Below, one piece after another: positions 32,360 through 41,385 of a DNA stretch of 64,000 nucleotides. Numbering within the stretch: the stretch's first letter is position 1; every line of letters starts with the position of its first letter. Below the pieces are notes generated by a model. The model was not told the origin of the DNA, did not search any database, and worked only from the letters and a program-made list of their open reading frames with translations. The stretch is from the NCBI GenBank assembly GCA_017643025.1, contig JAEPOG010000001.1, forward strand, positions 248,001-312,000. The letters are read 5' to 3'. The translations under genes were made by a program, and so were the position numbers. The stretch comes from Rhizobiaceae bacterium. GTDB lineage: Bacteria > Pseudomonadota > Alphaproteobacteria > Rhizobiales > Rhizobiaceae.

Positions 32360-33433
32360 ATGTATCGCAATGCATTTTTGGGCGGCGTGGCCGCCATCAC
32401 ACTCTGTCTGGGCGGAAACTCCGCAGCGGCGCAGGAAACGATCAACCTGACGGTCGCCACCGGGCATCCGGAGGTGTTTCTCTGGGTGAAGCACCTGAAG
32501 GAAACCTTCATCCCGACGGTGAACGCCGAACTCGCCAAGACAGGCGAAGTCCAGGTCAACTGGACCGAAGGTTATGGCGGCACCATCGTCAAGCTGGGAT
32601 CCGAGGTCGAAGCGTTCCAGACCGGCATCATGGATGTCGGCCAGATGAGCGGCGTATTCAATCCGGCGGCAATGGGTCTGCTCAACCTGACCTACGCCAT
32701 GCCGTTCGGCCCGGCCGATGCGCGCGGCGTAACTGAAGCCGTCGAGAAGGCGCTGGTCGATACTGAAGGCGCACTTGCGCAGCTCGAGGAAGCGACGGGC
32801 GTGGTCTATATCGGCGGTGGCATCGCCATCGATGACTACAACATCGCTGCGACCAAGGAGCTGAAGACCATCGCCGATCTCAACGGCGTGAAGATCGGCG
32901 GCGCAGGCCCGAATCTCGGCTGGCTTGCCAGCACCGGCGCGGTCGGTGTCCAGGGCAGCTACGTGACCTTCTACAACGACATCAAGACCGGCGTTTACGA
33001 CGGCAATATCGGCTGGATGACGGCTAACGTGCCGGCCAAGCTCCACGAGGTCGCGCCAAACTTCAATCTTGTGAATTTCGGCGCGATGTATATCGGCGGC
33101 ATGGGCGTGGCAAAGCCGATCTGGGACACGTTCTCCGACGATACCAAAGCCGCGTTCCGCACGGCCGCGGCGGCCTACACCACGGCCTATTTCGACGAAC
33201 AGGAAGCGCGTTACGAGTCGGCCAAGGCGGCGCTGCTAGAGGGTGGCGGCAAGCTGGTCGAGTTCGACCGCACGGAACGCGAAACTTGGATCAACAACCT
33301 GCCCAACCCCTCATCCGCCTGGATAGCAGCGGCGGAAGCGAGGGGCGAGCCGGCGCGGCAGGTGCTTGAGGCCTATCGCGACAACCTTGCCGCGGGCGGT
33401 TTCACTTTCGTTCGCGATTATCTCGCCGAGTAA
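32360..33433 (+). CDS. dctP: TRAP transporter solute-binding protein (DctP type)
   Basis: This 357-residue periplasmic protein begins MYRNAFLGGVAAI at ATG 32360 after GGGAGGA; the signal peptide ends near SAAAQ (residue 25). DctP-family features include LTVATGHPEVFLW, the loop EGYGGTIVKLGSEVEAFQTG, and DLNGVKIGGAGPNLGWLASTGA, the conserved region that contacts the carboxylate. TRAP binding proteins carry organic acids to a sodium-coupled permease. Co-location with a CoA ligase and FAH-type hydrolase suggests an aromatic or keto acid ligand. Confidence 0.92.
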   Translation: MYRNAFLGGVAAITLCLGGNSAAAQETINLTVATGHPEVFLWVKHLKETFIPTVNAELAKTGEVQVNWTEGYGGTIVKLGSEVEAFQTGIMDVGQMSGVFNPAAMGLLNLTYAMPFGPADARGVTEAVEKALVDTEGALAQLEEATGVVYIGGGIAIDDYNIAATKELKTIADLNGVKIGGAGPNLGWLASTGAVGVQGSYVTFYNDIKTGVYDGNIGWMTANVPAKLHEVAPNFNLVNFGAMYIGGMGVAKPIWDTFSDDTKAAFRTAAAAYTTAYFDEQEARYESAKAALLEGGGKLVEFDRTERETWINNLPNPSSAWIAAAEARGEPARQVLEAYRDNLAAGGFTFVRDYLAE

Positions 33434-33444
33434 CATCCTCCCTG

Positions 33445-33471
33445 GCCCGGCGTCCCCTGCGGGCGCCGGGC
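33445..33471 (+). terminator. Hairpin between dctP and dctQ
   Basis: GCCCGGCG (33445-33452) pairs with CGCCGGGC (33464-33471) around an 11 nt loop. There is no long T-tract. Such hairpins after binding-protein genes often protect the upstream mRNA or cause partial termination, giving more binding protein than permease. Confidence 0.5.
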
Positions 33472-33504
33472 TTCCGATCTCGGGCGGACGAGAGGACAGA
33501 GCGG

Positions 33505-34062
33505 ATGGCGGGTGAGCCAATTCTCCCCGGCGAAAGGGCCGCGTCTACACGCGACGGCATTTTCGGCAGGATAATCGGCGCGATGAATGCGCTGGGCACG
33601 GTGTGGATCATCGGCCTGATGCTGCTGATCAACGCGGACATTTTCGGGCGGACGGCGCTCAATGCGCCGATCGCCGGCGTCGCCGAACTGGTCGCCTTCT
33701 CGATTGTCGGCATTGTTTTCTTGCAGCTGGCCCATACGCTCAAATCCGGCTCGATGACCCGTTCCGACGTGCTGCTCAACTACCTGGAGCGGCGCTCGCC
33801 GTCGCTTCGGCGCGCATTAATGGCGCTGTTCCACCTGGTTGGAGCCGTTCTGCTCGCCGTCATCGCATGGCGCTTCTGGCCAAGCGTGGAACAGGCCTGG
33901 CTTCATCCCGAACGCCATTTCATGGGCAATCCCGGCTTCTTCACCGTGCCGCAATGGCCGCTTTTCGCCCTTATGCTCGCCGGCATCGTCGCGACATCGC
34001 TGCAGTTCTTCATCGAAGCCGCCGGCCATGCCCGCGCGGCCGCGAGCGGTGGCCGCGCATGA
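33505..34062 (+). CDS. dctQ: TRAP transporter small permease (DctQ type)
   Basis: This 185-residue protein has four hydrophobic segments after a polar N terminus, with IFGRTALNAPIAGVAELVAFS and HTLKSGSMTRSDVLLNYL matching the DctQ family. It overlaps the large permease gene by 4 bp and follows dctP after 71 bp containing a hairpin. It forms the membrane complex with the DctM-type subunit. Confidence 0.9.
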   Translation: MAGEPILPGERAASTRDGIFGRIIGAMNALGTVWIIGLMLLINADIFGRTALNAPIAGVAELVAFSIVGIVFLQLAHTLKSGSMTRSDVLLNYLERRSPSLRRALMALFHLVGAVLLAVIAWRFWPSVEQAWLHPERHFMGNPGFFTVPQWPLFALMLAGIVATSLQFFIEAAGHARAAASGGRA

Positions 34063-35372
34063 GCGGCATCGAAATCGCCCTCGCCTCAATCGGCGCCATG
34101 CTGGTGCTGATTTATGCGGGCATGCATGTCGCCATCGCGCTGATGCTGCTTTCTTTCGTCGGCGTCTGGATGCTGCGCGACAATTTCCAGATCGCGTCGA
34201 ACGTCATGGTGCTGGCGTTCAAGGATTCGATTTCCGACTACCTGTTCGGCGTCGTGCCCTTGTTCGTGTTCATGGGGCTGCTGGTCGCGGTGGCCGGAAT
34301 CGGCCGCGATACGTTCGAGGTTGCGGCCCAGATCTTCCGAAAGGTGCTGGGCGGGCTAGGGATTGCAACGGTTGCGGCCAACGCTGTCTTCGCCGCCATC
34401 ACCGGCATTTCGATCGCCTCCGCCGCCGTGTTCACCAAGGTGGCGGTGCCCGAGATGATGCGCCACGGCTACACTGGCCGCTTCTCGGTCGGCGTCGTCG
34501 CGGGCTCGTCGGTGCTCGGCATGCTCATTCCGCCGAGCCTGCTGTTTATTCTCTATGGCGTGCTGACCGAGCAGTCCGTCGGCTCGCTGTTCATCGCCGG
34601 GGTCATCCCGGGCGTCCTTCTATCGGTGGTCTACTGCGTCGGCATTCTGCTGCTGGCGCGGTTTGCGCAGGGTTTTGTGGGAAGCGCTTCGCATGCCGTC
34701 GAAGAGCCGCCGGACATGAGCGCCGGCGAGATGCTGGCGAAGATATTTCCCATCGTGCTCCTGATAGCGCTGGTGCTTGGCGGCATCTATGGCGGCGTCT
34801 TCACGCCCACGGAAGCCGGCGCCGCGGGCGCCCTCGGCGCGCTGGTGATTTCGCTCGCCAAGCGGCGGCTGAGTTGGGCGAGCTTCTGGCAGGTTCTCGT
34901 GCAGACCGGGCACACCACTGCCTCGATCTGCTTCCTGATCATCGGTGCAAGCCTCTATTCGCGCATGCTTTCCATGTCGGGCATGCCCGGAGCGCTCGGC
35001 GGCTGGGTAGCCGATTCCGGTCTGGGTCCGACGGGCATCATTCTTCTTCTGATGCTGGTGATCATGCTGCTCGGCACCATCCTCGATTCGGCGTCGATCA
35101 TGCTGCTGACCCTGCCGATCGCTCTGCCGATCCTGATGGCCGCGCAGGTCGACCTGATCTGGCTGGGCGTTTTGGTCGTCATCGCGGTCGAAATAGGGCT
35201 TCTGACGCCACCCTTCGGCATCGCCGTCTACGTGATCAAGGCGACGCTCGGTCCCGACAGCAACGTCACGCTTGGCGAGATATTCACGGGCGCCGCACCC
35301 TTCGCGCTGATGATGCTGCTCGTTCTCATCCTCGTATTCCTGTTCCCGTGGCTTGCCACGGCCCTCGTCTAG
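34059..35372 (+). CDS. dctM: TRAP transporter large permease (DctM type)
   Basis: This 437-residue permease starts MSGIEIALASIG at ATG 34059, overlapping dctQ as ATGA; the longer upstream frame is a shadow of dctQ. It has about 12 transmembrane segments and the family motifs ITGISIASAAVF, GVVAGSSVLGMLIPPS, GVFTPTEAGAAGALGAL and EIGLLTPPFGIAVYVI. It carries the sodium-coupled transport of the organic acid bound by DctP. Confidence 0.95.
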   Translation: MSGIEIALASIGAMLVLIYAGMHVAIALMLLSFVGVWMLRDNFQIASNVMVLAFKDSISDYLFGVVPLFVFMGLLVAVAGIGRDTFEVAAQIFRKVLGGLGIATVAANAVFAAITGISIASAAVFTKVAVPEMMRHGYTGRFSVGVVAGSSVLGMLIPPSLLFILYGVLTEQSVGSLFIAGVIPGVLLSVVYCVGILLLARFAQGFVGSASHAVEEPPDMSAGEMLAKIFPIVLLIALVLGGIYGGVFTPTEAGAAGALGALVISLAKRRLSWASFWQVLVQTGHTTASICFLIIGASLYSRMLSMSGMPGALGGWVADSGLGPTGIILLLMLVIMLLGTILDSASIMLLTLPIALPILMAAQVDLIWLGVLVVIAVEIGLLTPPFGIAVYVIKATLGPDSNVTLGEIFTGAAPFALMMLLVLILVFLFPWLATALV

Positions 35373-35388
35373 CACTGGGAGAAAGACA

Positions 35389-36405
35389 ATGGCGAAATGG
35401 CAATTCACCAAGGGCATCCACGACCTCGGCAATGGCTGCTACGCCTATCTTGTCCCCGATGGCAGCTGGGGTTGGTCGAATTCGGGCATCGTCGTCGATG
35501 GCGACTCGTCGCTGCTGGTCGATACGCTGTTCGACCTCAAGCTGACCGCCGAAATGCTCAAGGCCTACCGGGACTCCATCCCCGCGGCAAAGAAGATCGG
35601 CACGCTCGTCAACACGCATGCTGACGGCGACCACACCTTCGGCAACCAGCTGGTCAAGGATGCGCGCATCATCGCGACGCAGGGCACCGTGACCGACTTC
35701 GCCCGCTTCGATCCCGCCGTCGTGCAGAACATCGTCACGAACGCCGAGCAGTTCGGCAGCGCAGGCGTCTTCATGCGCGAGTGCTTCCGCCCGTTCGACT
35801 TTTCCGGCATCACGCTCACCCCGCCGACAGAGACGTTTTCAGGCACGCTCGACATCATGGTCGGGTCCAAGAAGGTGCAGCTGATCGAGGTTGGACCGGC
35901 GCACTCCCTTGGCGACGCCTTGATTTATGTCCCGGACGACAAGGTCCTCTTTACCGGCGACATCCTCTTCACCGGCGGAACGCCGATCGCCTGGTATGGG
36001 CCGGTCAAGCGGTGGATCGATGTCTGCGACATGGTTCTCGATATGGATGTCGAGACAATCGTTGCCGGCCACGGACCGATTTCGACCAAGGATGACGTTC
36101 GGGAAATGCGCGACTATCTCCAGCACGTCACCGACGAGGCACGTCCTCTGTGGGAAGCTGGCATGGATTACCTCGCCGCCTCCTACAAGGTCGATCTCGG
36201 CCGCTGGAAGGGCCGCGAAGACGCCGAGCGTGTCGTCGTCACCATCCAGACGCTGTTCGATGATTTCGCCAATGCTCCGGAGCGCCCGGTGCGCGCGCCC
36301 ATCCCGTTCTTCGCGGAAATGAAGAGCTTCCGCCACCATTTGGGCCGCGGTCCTGTACATGAAGCCTACTGCAAGGCCTGCGGCCTGAAGCACGACGCCT
36401 ACTAG
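35389..36405 (+). CDS. Metallo-beta-lactamase-fold hydrolase
   Basis: This 338-residue protein starts MAKWQFTKGIHDLGN at ATG 35389, 16 bp after dctM, with GGGAGAAAG upstream. The metal motif reads NTHADGDHTFGN, so the usual HxHxDH is HxDxDH here, a variation known in some subfamilies. Further ligands are in GPAHSLGDAL, FTGDILF and AGHGPIS. It lies in the TRAP operon, so it may hydrolyse an ester, lactone or thioester of the imported compound. The substrate is unknown. Confidence 0.87.
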   Translation: MAKWQFTKGIHDLGNGCYAYLVPDGSWGWSNSGIVVDGDSSLLVDTLFDLKLTAEMLKAYRDSIPAAKKIGTLVNTHADGDHTFGNQLVKDARIIATQGTVTDFARFDPAVVQNIVTNAEQFGSAGVFMRECFRPFDFSGITLTPPTETFSGTLDIMVGSKKVQLIEVGPAHSLGDALIYVPDDKVLFTGDILFTGGTPIAWYGPVKRWIDVCDMVLDMDVETIVAGHGPISTKDDVREMRDYLQHVTDEARPLWEAGMDYLAASYKVDLGRWKGREDAERVVVTIQTLFDDFANAPERPVRAPIPFFAEMKSFRHHLGRGPVHEAYCKACGLKHDAY

Positions 36406-36410
36406 GGCGC

Positions 36411-36433
36411 CGCTGCAATACGACATTGCAGCG
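36411..36433 (+). terminator. Hairpin after the metallo-hydrolase gene
   Basis: CGCTGCAAT (36411-36419) pairs perfectly with ATTGCAGCG (36425-36433) around a 5 nt loop, starting 6 bp after the stop codon. The T-tract is missing, so termination strength is uncertain, but the position suits the end of the TRAP operon. Confidence 0.5.
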
Positions 36434-36541
36434 CCGGCCGAGGCGGGTGTGGACGCACGCCGAACCGTTGTAGGGTGGCGGCGCAAACGGCCTGTTTCGC
36501 CCGGCCGTTTCGCCAGCTCTTGAATTACCGAGGAGACCGCC

Positions 36542-37318
36542 ATGCCACGACGCATCGTCGATTTGTCCGTACCGCTGGAGACCGGCATAGCGTCGGATCC
36601 GCCGATGGCGCTGCCCGGGATCGACTATCTCGACCATCAGGCGACCGCGGAACAGGTGGTGTCTTTTTTCCCCGGAATGACCACCGACCAGCTTCCCAAC
36701 GGCGAAGGCTGGGCGATCGAACAGTTGCGGATCACGACACACAACGGCACCCATCTCGACGCGCCCTGGCACTTCGCCTCGACCATGAACAAGGGCGAGC
36801 GCGCCATGACCATCGACGAAATGCCTCTCGACTGGTGCTACCGCCCCGGCGTCAAGCTCGACTTCCGTCATTTCGACAACGGCTACGTGGCGACCGCCAA
36901 CGATGTCGAGGCCGAACTGAAGCGCATTGGGCATGAGTTGCGGCCGCTGGACATCGTCGTCGTCAATACGGCAGCGGGCGCGCGATACGGCCAGCCTGAC
37001 TACGTCGCCACTGGCTGCGGCATGGGGCGTGAAGCAACGCTTTATTTGCTTGAGCGCGGCGTGCGCATCACCGGCACGGATGCATGGAGCTGGGACGCTC
37101 CCTTCGTCCACACGGCAAAGCGGTTCGCCGAGACCGGGGACCCGTCGATCATCTGGGAAGGCCACCGGGCCGGCATCGACATCGGCTACGGCCACATCGA
37201 AAAGCTGGCCAATCTCGACCAGCTTCCGCCCACGGGCTACGAGATCGCCTGCTTTCCTTACAAGATCAAAAGCGCATCCGCAGGTTTCACCCGCGCCGTG
37301 GCAATCTTCGAGGACTGA
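36542..37318 (+). CDS. Cyclase-family hydrolase (kynurenine formamidase-like)
   Basis: This 258-residue protein belongs to the cyclase/kynurenine formamidase/isatin hydrolase family (PF04199). It shows the metal-binding THNGTHLDAPWHF (HxGTHxDxPxH form) at about residue 61 and later GTDAWSWDAPF and EGHRAGIDIGYGHIEKL. Such enzymes are metal-dependent amidases or lactonases for N-formyl or cyclic amides. It may belong functionally with the upstream TRAP/FAH/ligase group, although a hairpin and 136 bp separate it from the preceding gene. GAGGAGA precedes its ATG. Confidence 0.87.
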   Translation: MPRRIVDLSVPLETGIASDPPMALPGIDYLDHQATAEQVVSFFPGMTTDQLPNGEGWAIEQLRITTHNGTHLDAPWHFASTMNKGERAMTIDEMPLDWCYRPGVKLDFRHFDNGYVATANDVEAELKRIGHELRPLDIVVVNTAAGARYGQPDYVATGCGMGREATLYLLERGVRITGTDAWSWDAPFVHTAKRFAETGDPSIIWEGHRAGIDIGYGHIEKLANLDQLPPTGYEIACFPYKIKSASAGFTRAVAIFED

Positions 37319-37406
37319 CGCCGGGTCTTGCGATGGCCGCCTTCTGATGCCAAATCTGGTCTGTGTCGCGCTTCCCGCGGCTGAGCGAAACCCGCCGGAC
37401 ACCGTT

Positions 37407-38240
37407 ATGGTCACTTATGTCGATGCAGATGTCGCGCCGCCGCGCAATACGGGCCAGATAAGGCTCTACGGCGAGGAAGCCTTCGAGGGCATGCGCAAGG
37501 CGTGCAACCTGACCGCGCGCTGCCTCGACGAACTGGCAGGCATGGTTCAGCCGGGCGTCCCGACCAACGAGATCGACCGGTTCATCTTCGAGTTCGGCAT
37601 GGACCACGGCGCCATTCCCGCCACGCTGAACTATCGCGGCTACACCAAATCCTCCTGCACCTCGATCAACCACGTCGTCTGTCACGGCATTCCCGACGAC
37701 AAGCCCCTCAAGGACGGCGATATCGTCAATATCGACGTGACCTACATCCTCGACGGCTGGCACGGCGACTCCAGCCGCATGTATCCGGTGGGCACGGTCA
37801 AGCGCGCCGCGGAACGGTTGCTCGAGGTAACGCATGAGTGCCTGATGCGTGGCGTGGCGGCCGTCAGACCGGGCGCCCGTACAGGCGCAATCGGCGCAGC
37901 GATCCAGTCCTATGCTGAATCGCAGCGCTGTTCGGTGGTGCGCGATTTCTGCGGCCATGGCGTTGGGCTGCTCTTCCATGACGCGCCGAACATCCTGCAC
38001 TACGGCTCGTCTCAGGAAGGCATCGAGATGCGTGAAGGCATGATCTTCACCATCGAGCCGATGATCAATCTCGGCCGGCCGCAGGTGAAGGTGCTGTCGG
38101 ACGGCTGGACCGCGGTAACGCGCGACCGCTCGCTGTCGGCGCAATACGAGCACACGGTCGGCGTGACCAGCGACGGATGCGAGGTATTCACGCTTTCGCC
38201 CGCCGGACTGGACCGGCCGGGCCTGCCGGCCGTCTCTTGA
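37407..38240 (+). CDS. map: Methionine aminopeptidase, type I
   Basis: This enzyme removes the N-terminal methionine from nascent proteins. From ATG 37407 (MVTYVDADVAPPRN, the start seen in rhizobial relatives) it has 277 residues; an in-frame ATG at 37347 would add 20. The family metal ligands are present: NIDVTYILDGWHGDSS (two Asp), GHGVGLLFHDAP (His), IEPMI (Glu) and QYEHTVGV (Glu). It lies 166 bp or less after the cyclase gene and is followed by radC, the usual rhizobial neighbour. Confidence 0.93.
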   Translation: MVTYVDADVAPPRNTGQIRLYGEEAFEGMRKACNLTARCLDELAGMVQPGVPTNEIDRFIFEFGMDHGAIPATLNYRGYTKSSCTSINHVVCHGIPDDKPLKDGDIVNIDVTYILDGWHGDSSRMYPVGTVKRAAERLLEVTHECLMRGVAAVRPGARTGAIGAAIQSYAESQRCSVVRDFCGHGVGLLFHDAPNILHYGSSQEGIEMREGMIFTIEPMINLGRPQVKVLSDGWTAVTRDRSLSAQYEHTVGVTSDGCEVFTLSPAGLDRPGLPAVS

Positions 38241-38290
38241 AGAAAGCGGCCTAATCGGCTGTAAGCGCAGCACTATCGGTTGATTGTGTC

Positions 38291-39046
38291 ATGGGGACGG
38301 GCATGACGGGCGCCAGCGACGACGAACGCGGTTTCTTCGCCGAGATGCCGGCGGCGGCCGGCAAACCCGCAGCCAAGCCGCACTACCACGGGCACAGGAA
38401 ACGCCTGCGCGATCGCTTCGCGCAGAACGGCCCAGGCGCCCTCGCCGACTATGAGCTCCTCGAGCCGATGCTCTTCCGCGTGTTTCCTAGGCGCGACACT
38501 AAGCAGCTCTCAAAGGCCCTGATCGGCCGCTTCGGCTCGTTTGCTGAAGTCATGGGCGCACCGCAACGCCTGCTGCAGGAAGTGGACGGAATAGGCGAAA
38601 CAGCGGCTCTGGAAATCAAGGTGGTTGCCGCCGCCGCCGAGCGTATGGCGAAAGGCACTATCGCTGACCGTCAGGTGCTGTCCTCGTGGGCCGAGGTGAT
38701 CACCTATTGCCGCGCTGCCATGGCTTTCGAACCGCGCGAGCAGTTCCGCATACTGTTTCTCGACAAAAAGAATGTGCTGATCGCCGACGAAGTCCAGCAG
38801 GTCGGCACCGTGGACCACACGCCGGTCTATCCGCGCGAGGTCGTGCGCCGCGCTCTGGAGCTATCGGCCACCGCGGTCGTGCTGGTGCACAACCATCCCT
38901 CAGGCGATCCAACGCCGTCACGCGCAGACATCGAGATGACGAAGACGATAATCGACACGGCGAAACCGCTGGGAATTACGGTTCACGACCACGTCATTGT
39001 CGGCAAGTCAGGCCATGCCAGCCTCAAAGGGCTGCAACTGATCTGA
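38291..39046 (+). CDS. radC: RadC-family protein
   Basis: This 251-residue protein has an N-terminal helix-hairpin-helix part ([18 protein letters not shown]) and the C-terminal JAB/MPN metalloprotease-like RadC domain with [17 protein letters not shown], the EXxHxHx10D type motif. Despite its old name, a direct DNA repair role is not established for the family. The start could be ATG 38291 or 38303. It follows map on the same strand. Confidence 0.92.
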   Translation: MGTGMTGASDDERGFFAEMPAAAGKPAAKPHYHGHRKRLRDRFAQNGPGALADYELLEPMLFRVFPRRDTKQLSKALIGRFGSFAEVMGAPQRLLQEVDGIGETAALEIKVVAAAAERMAKGTIADRQVLSSWAEVITYCRAAMAFEPREQFRILFLDKKNVLIADEVQQVGTVDHTPVYPREVVRRALELSATAVVLVHNHPSGDPTPSRADIEMTKTIIDTAKPLGITVHDHVIVGKSGHASLKGLQLI

Positions 39047-39069
39047 ACGACTTGCGAGTTTCGTGAAGC

Positions 39070-39786
39070 CTAGAGGACGACGACCTGCGCGCCCATTCTG
39101 ACGCGATTGTAGAGGTCGATCACATGCTCGTTGATCATGCGGAAGCAGCCGTTCGAGGAAGCGGTTCCGATGGTCTGGGGCTGGTTGGTGCCGTGAATAC
39201 GGATGTGAGTGTCCTGCCGGCCCTGATGCAGGTAGATCGCGCGTGCGCCAAGCGGGTTGTTGACGCCGCCGTCCATGCCATCGGCGTAGCGGGCATACTT
39301 GCCCGGCTCGCGCCGCTGCATTTCCCTGGTCGGCGTCCAGCGCGGCCATTCCTGCTTGTCGCCAACCGTCGCGGTACCGTGGAAAGCCAGTCCCTCGCGG
39401 CCGACCGCTATCACATATCGCCGGGCCGTCCGCGGTGACTCGATGAGATACAGATGCCGCTTCTGCGGATCGATGACGATCGTGCCACGCCGGTAACGTG
39501 TCTCGTAGTTCACGGTCTGCGGAACGAAATCATCTCTGACGCGGAAGCGCCCCCGCGCATTGCGGTCCTCGAGAGCCCGATCGAGTTCCTGCGTCTCCGG
39601 CAAAAGCCGCGGCGCTCCACCGCCAAAAATGGCGCTGAAAAGGCTGCGCGGGCGCTCCGGTTCGCTGCGCAATTCGCCCTTGTTCACAACGGCGACCTCG
39701 TAGGGCTGCTGCGCCATGGCGGGTCCGGCCAGCCCCAATGCCATCACGGCAATTGCTCCGATCAGCGCAAGAAGGCGAAAAAGCAT
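39070..39786 (-). CDS. L,D-transpeptidase (YkuD/ErfK family)
   Basis: This protein of about 238 residues has a signal peptide (MLFRLLALIGAIAV to PAMAQ) and a C-terminal YkuD domain: IVIDPQKRHLYLIE, IRIHGTNQPQTIG and SSNGCFRMINEHVIDLYNRV with catalytic Cys in SNGC. It forms 3-3 peptidoglycan crosslinks or links proteins to the wall in the periplasm. The ATG at 39786 has GGGA 7 nt upstream; longer starts at 39807 and 39840 are possible. It is convergent with radC. Confidence 0.9.
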   Translation of the reverse strand: MLFRLLALIGAIAVMALGLAGPAMAQQPYEVAVVNKGELRSEPERPRSLFSAIFGGGAPRLLPETQELDRALEDRNARGRFRVRDDFVPQTVNYETRYRRGTIVIDPQKRHLYLIESPRTARRYVIAVGREGLAFHGTATVGDKQEWPRWTPTREMQRREPGKYARYADGMDGGVNNPLGARAIYLHQGRQDTHIRIHGTNQPQTIGTASSNGCFRMINEHVIDLYNRVRMGAQVVVL

Positions 39787-39967
39787 GACGATGTCCCGAA
39801 GCCGCATTTGCAGACGCGCCGGTTGCCGCAAACCTCGCATCTGCGGCTACCGTATGGTCACCATGATAGCGTTGCCATGCGTGAGTCCTCAAGCGGCCTC
39901 GCGCAGGCAGGCATAAAATTCTGTGTGATGTGCCGGGCGCGTTGCCGATCGGCAACGCCGTCATCGC

Positions 39968-40333
39968 TTACTGGTTCGGGACGCCGGGATCGGCCGGTGC
40001 GCCCGCCGGCGGCGTGTTGCTCCCGCCAAGCTGATCGAGGATGCCCGCCCCACCGCCGTCTTCAGCCGGACCGCCGTCGGCCGGCAAGCGGTCGAGGATG
40101 TCTCCAGGCTGGGCGCCGTAGCGAGCCATGATCGACAGGGTCAGCGAGGTCGCGAAAAAGGCGACCGCCAGAAAGGCCGTTGTCCGCGTCAGGGCGTTTG
40201 CGGCGCCGCGCGCGGTCATGAATCCGGAACCTCCGCCGATACCCAGCCCGCCGCCCTCGGAACGCTGGAGCAGCACGACGCCGACAAGCGCGACGACGAC
40301 GAGAAGGTGAATGACGATTACAATGGTTTCCAT
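39968..40333 (-). CDS. secG: Preprotein translocase subunit SecG
   Basis: This 121-residue protein starts METIVIVIHLLVVVALVGVV at ATG 40333. It has two transmembrane helices separated by the conserved segment LLQRSEGGGLGIGGGSGFMTARG and NALTRTTAFLAV. The C-terminal Gly/Pro-rich tail is common in alphaproteobacterial SecG. It assists SecYE in protein export and is downstream of tpiA on the same strand, as in many relatives. Confidence 0.93.
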   Translation of the reverse strand: METIVIVIHLLVVVALVGVVLLQRSEGGGLGIGGGSGFMTARGAANALTRTTAFLAVAFFATSLTLSIMARYGAQPGDILDRLPADGGPAEDGGGAGILDQLGGSNTPPAGAPADPGVPNQ

Positions 40334-40488
40334 ATCGGCTTCCGGAGAGTGCTTTTCGCGCCGCAGGAACCGCGGCGACGGTTTGGGCGGCGGCATATAC
40401 GGATTTCGTGGCTTTTCCAAGCCCCGGCGCCTGGCCGGCGCTTTCGCCTATATGGGGTTCCGATCGGCGCCCGCAATGCGCGGGCCGC

Positions 40489-41253
40489 TCACATCGACCG
40501 ATAGGCGTCGGCGATAGCCAGAAAGTCCGCAGCCTTGAGGCTGGCACCGCCGATCAGCGCCCCATCGACATTGGCGACCGCCAGCAGCTCCTGCGCATTC
40601 GATGGTTTCACCGAACCGCCATAGAGCAGTCGCACCTTATGCGCGCCCTCGCCGATCCGGGTGGCAAGCATGGCGCGGATATGCGCATGAGCCTCGGCCA
40701 CATCCTCGACGGTCGGCGTGAGGCCGGTACCGATGGCCCACACAGGCTCGTAGGCAACCACTGTGGTCGCTGGCGTCGCCTCGGCGGGCACCGAGCCGGC
40801 AATCTGGCGCGACAAGACATCGAGCGTATTCCCTGCATCCCGCTCTTCCTGCGTTTCACCGATGCAGATGATGGAAACCAAGCCTGCACGCCAACCGGCG
40901 GCAGCCTTGGCGGCTACCGTTTCATCCGTCTCGGCATGGTCGGTGCGCCGCTCCGAGTGGCCGACGATCACGAAATGCGCGCCGGCATCTCTGAGCATTT
41001 CGGCCGAGACATCGCCGGTATGCGCGCCGCTCTGTGCGGCATGGCAATCCTGCCCGCCAGTACGAACGTGGGTCGATGCGACAGCGTCCGATGCGCGCGC
41101 GAGCAAAGTTGCCGGCACGCAGATCACGGCATCCGCCCAGGCGTCGAGCCCATGCTCGAACCCTTGCCCGATCAGCATCAGTTCCGACAGCGCTGCCGAA
41201 AGCCCGTTCATTTTCCAGTTTCCGGCCACAAGCGGGCGTATTCCCGGGGTCAT
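40489..41253 (-). CDS. tpiA: Triosephosphate isomerase
   Basis: This 254-residue enzyme interconverts dihydroxyacetone phosphate and glyceraldehyde 3-phosphate. It begins [17 protein letters not shown] at ATG 41253 after AAGGAG. The catalytic Lys is in GNWKMN, His in VIVGHSERR and Glu in [11 protein letters not shown], and the phosphate loop is [11 protein letters not shown]. It is divergent from the prolyl isomerase gene. Confidence 0.97.
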   Translation of the reverse strand: MTPGIRPLVAGNWKMNGLSAALSELMLIGQGFEHGLDAWADAVICVPATLLARASDAVASTHVRTGGQDCHAAQSGAHTGDVSAEMLRDAGAHFVIVGHSERRTDHAETDETVAAKAAAGWRAGLVSIICIGETQEERDAGNTLDVLSRQIAGSVPAEATPATTVVAYEPVWAIGTGLTPTVEDVAEAHAHIRAMLATRIGEGAHKVRLLYGGSVKPSNAQELLAVANVDGALIGGASLKAADFLAIADAYRSM

Positions 41254-41385
41254 CGACGAGGCTCCTTCATGATGGCAGCGGGGGCTGCACTGACTACCAA
41301 AAACGTGCCACAAAGCAATCGACACTCACCCGCAAGGACGCTATTGCCCTCGCTCGGGTTACAATTCCGGGAAAATTTGCCGCCT

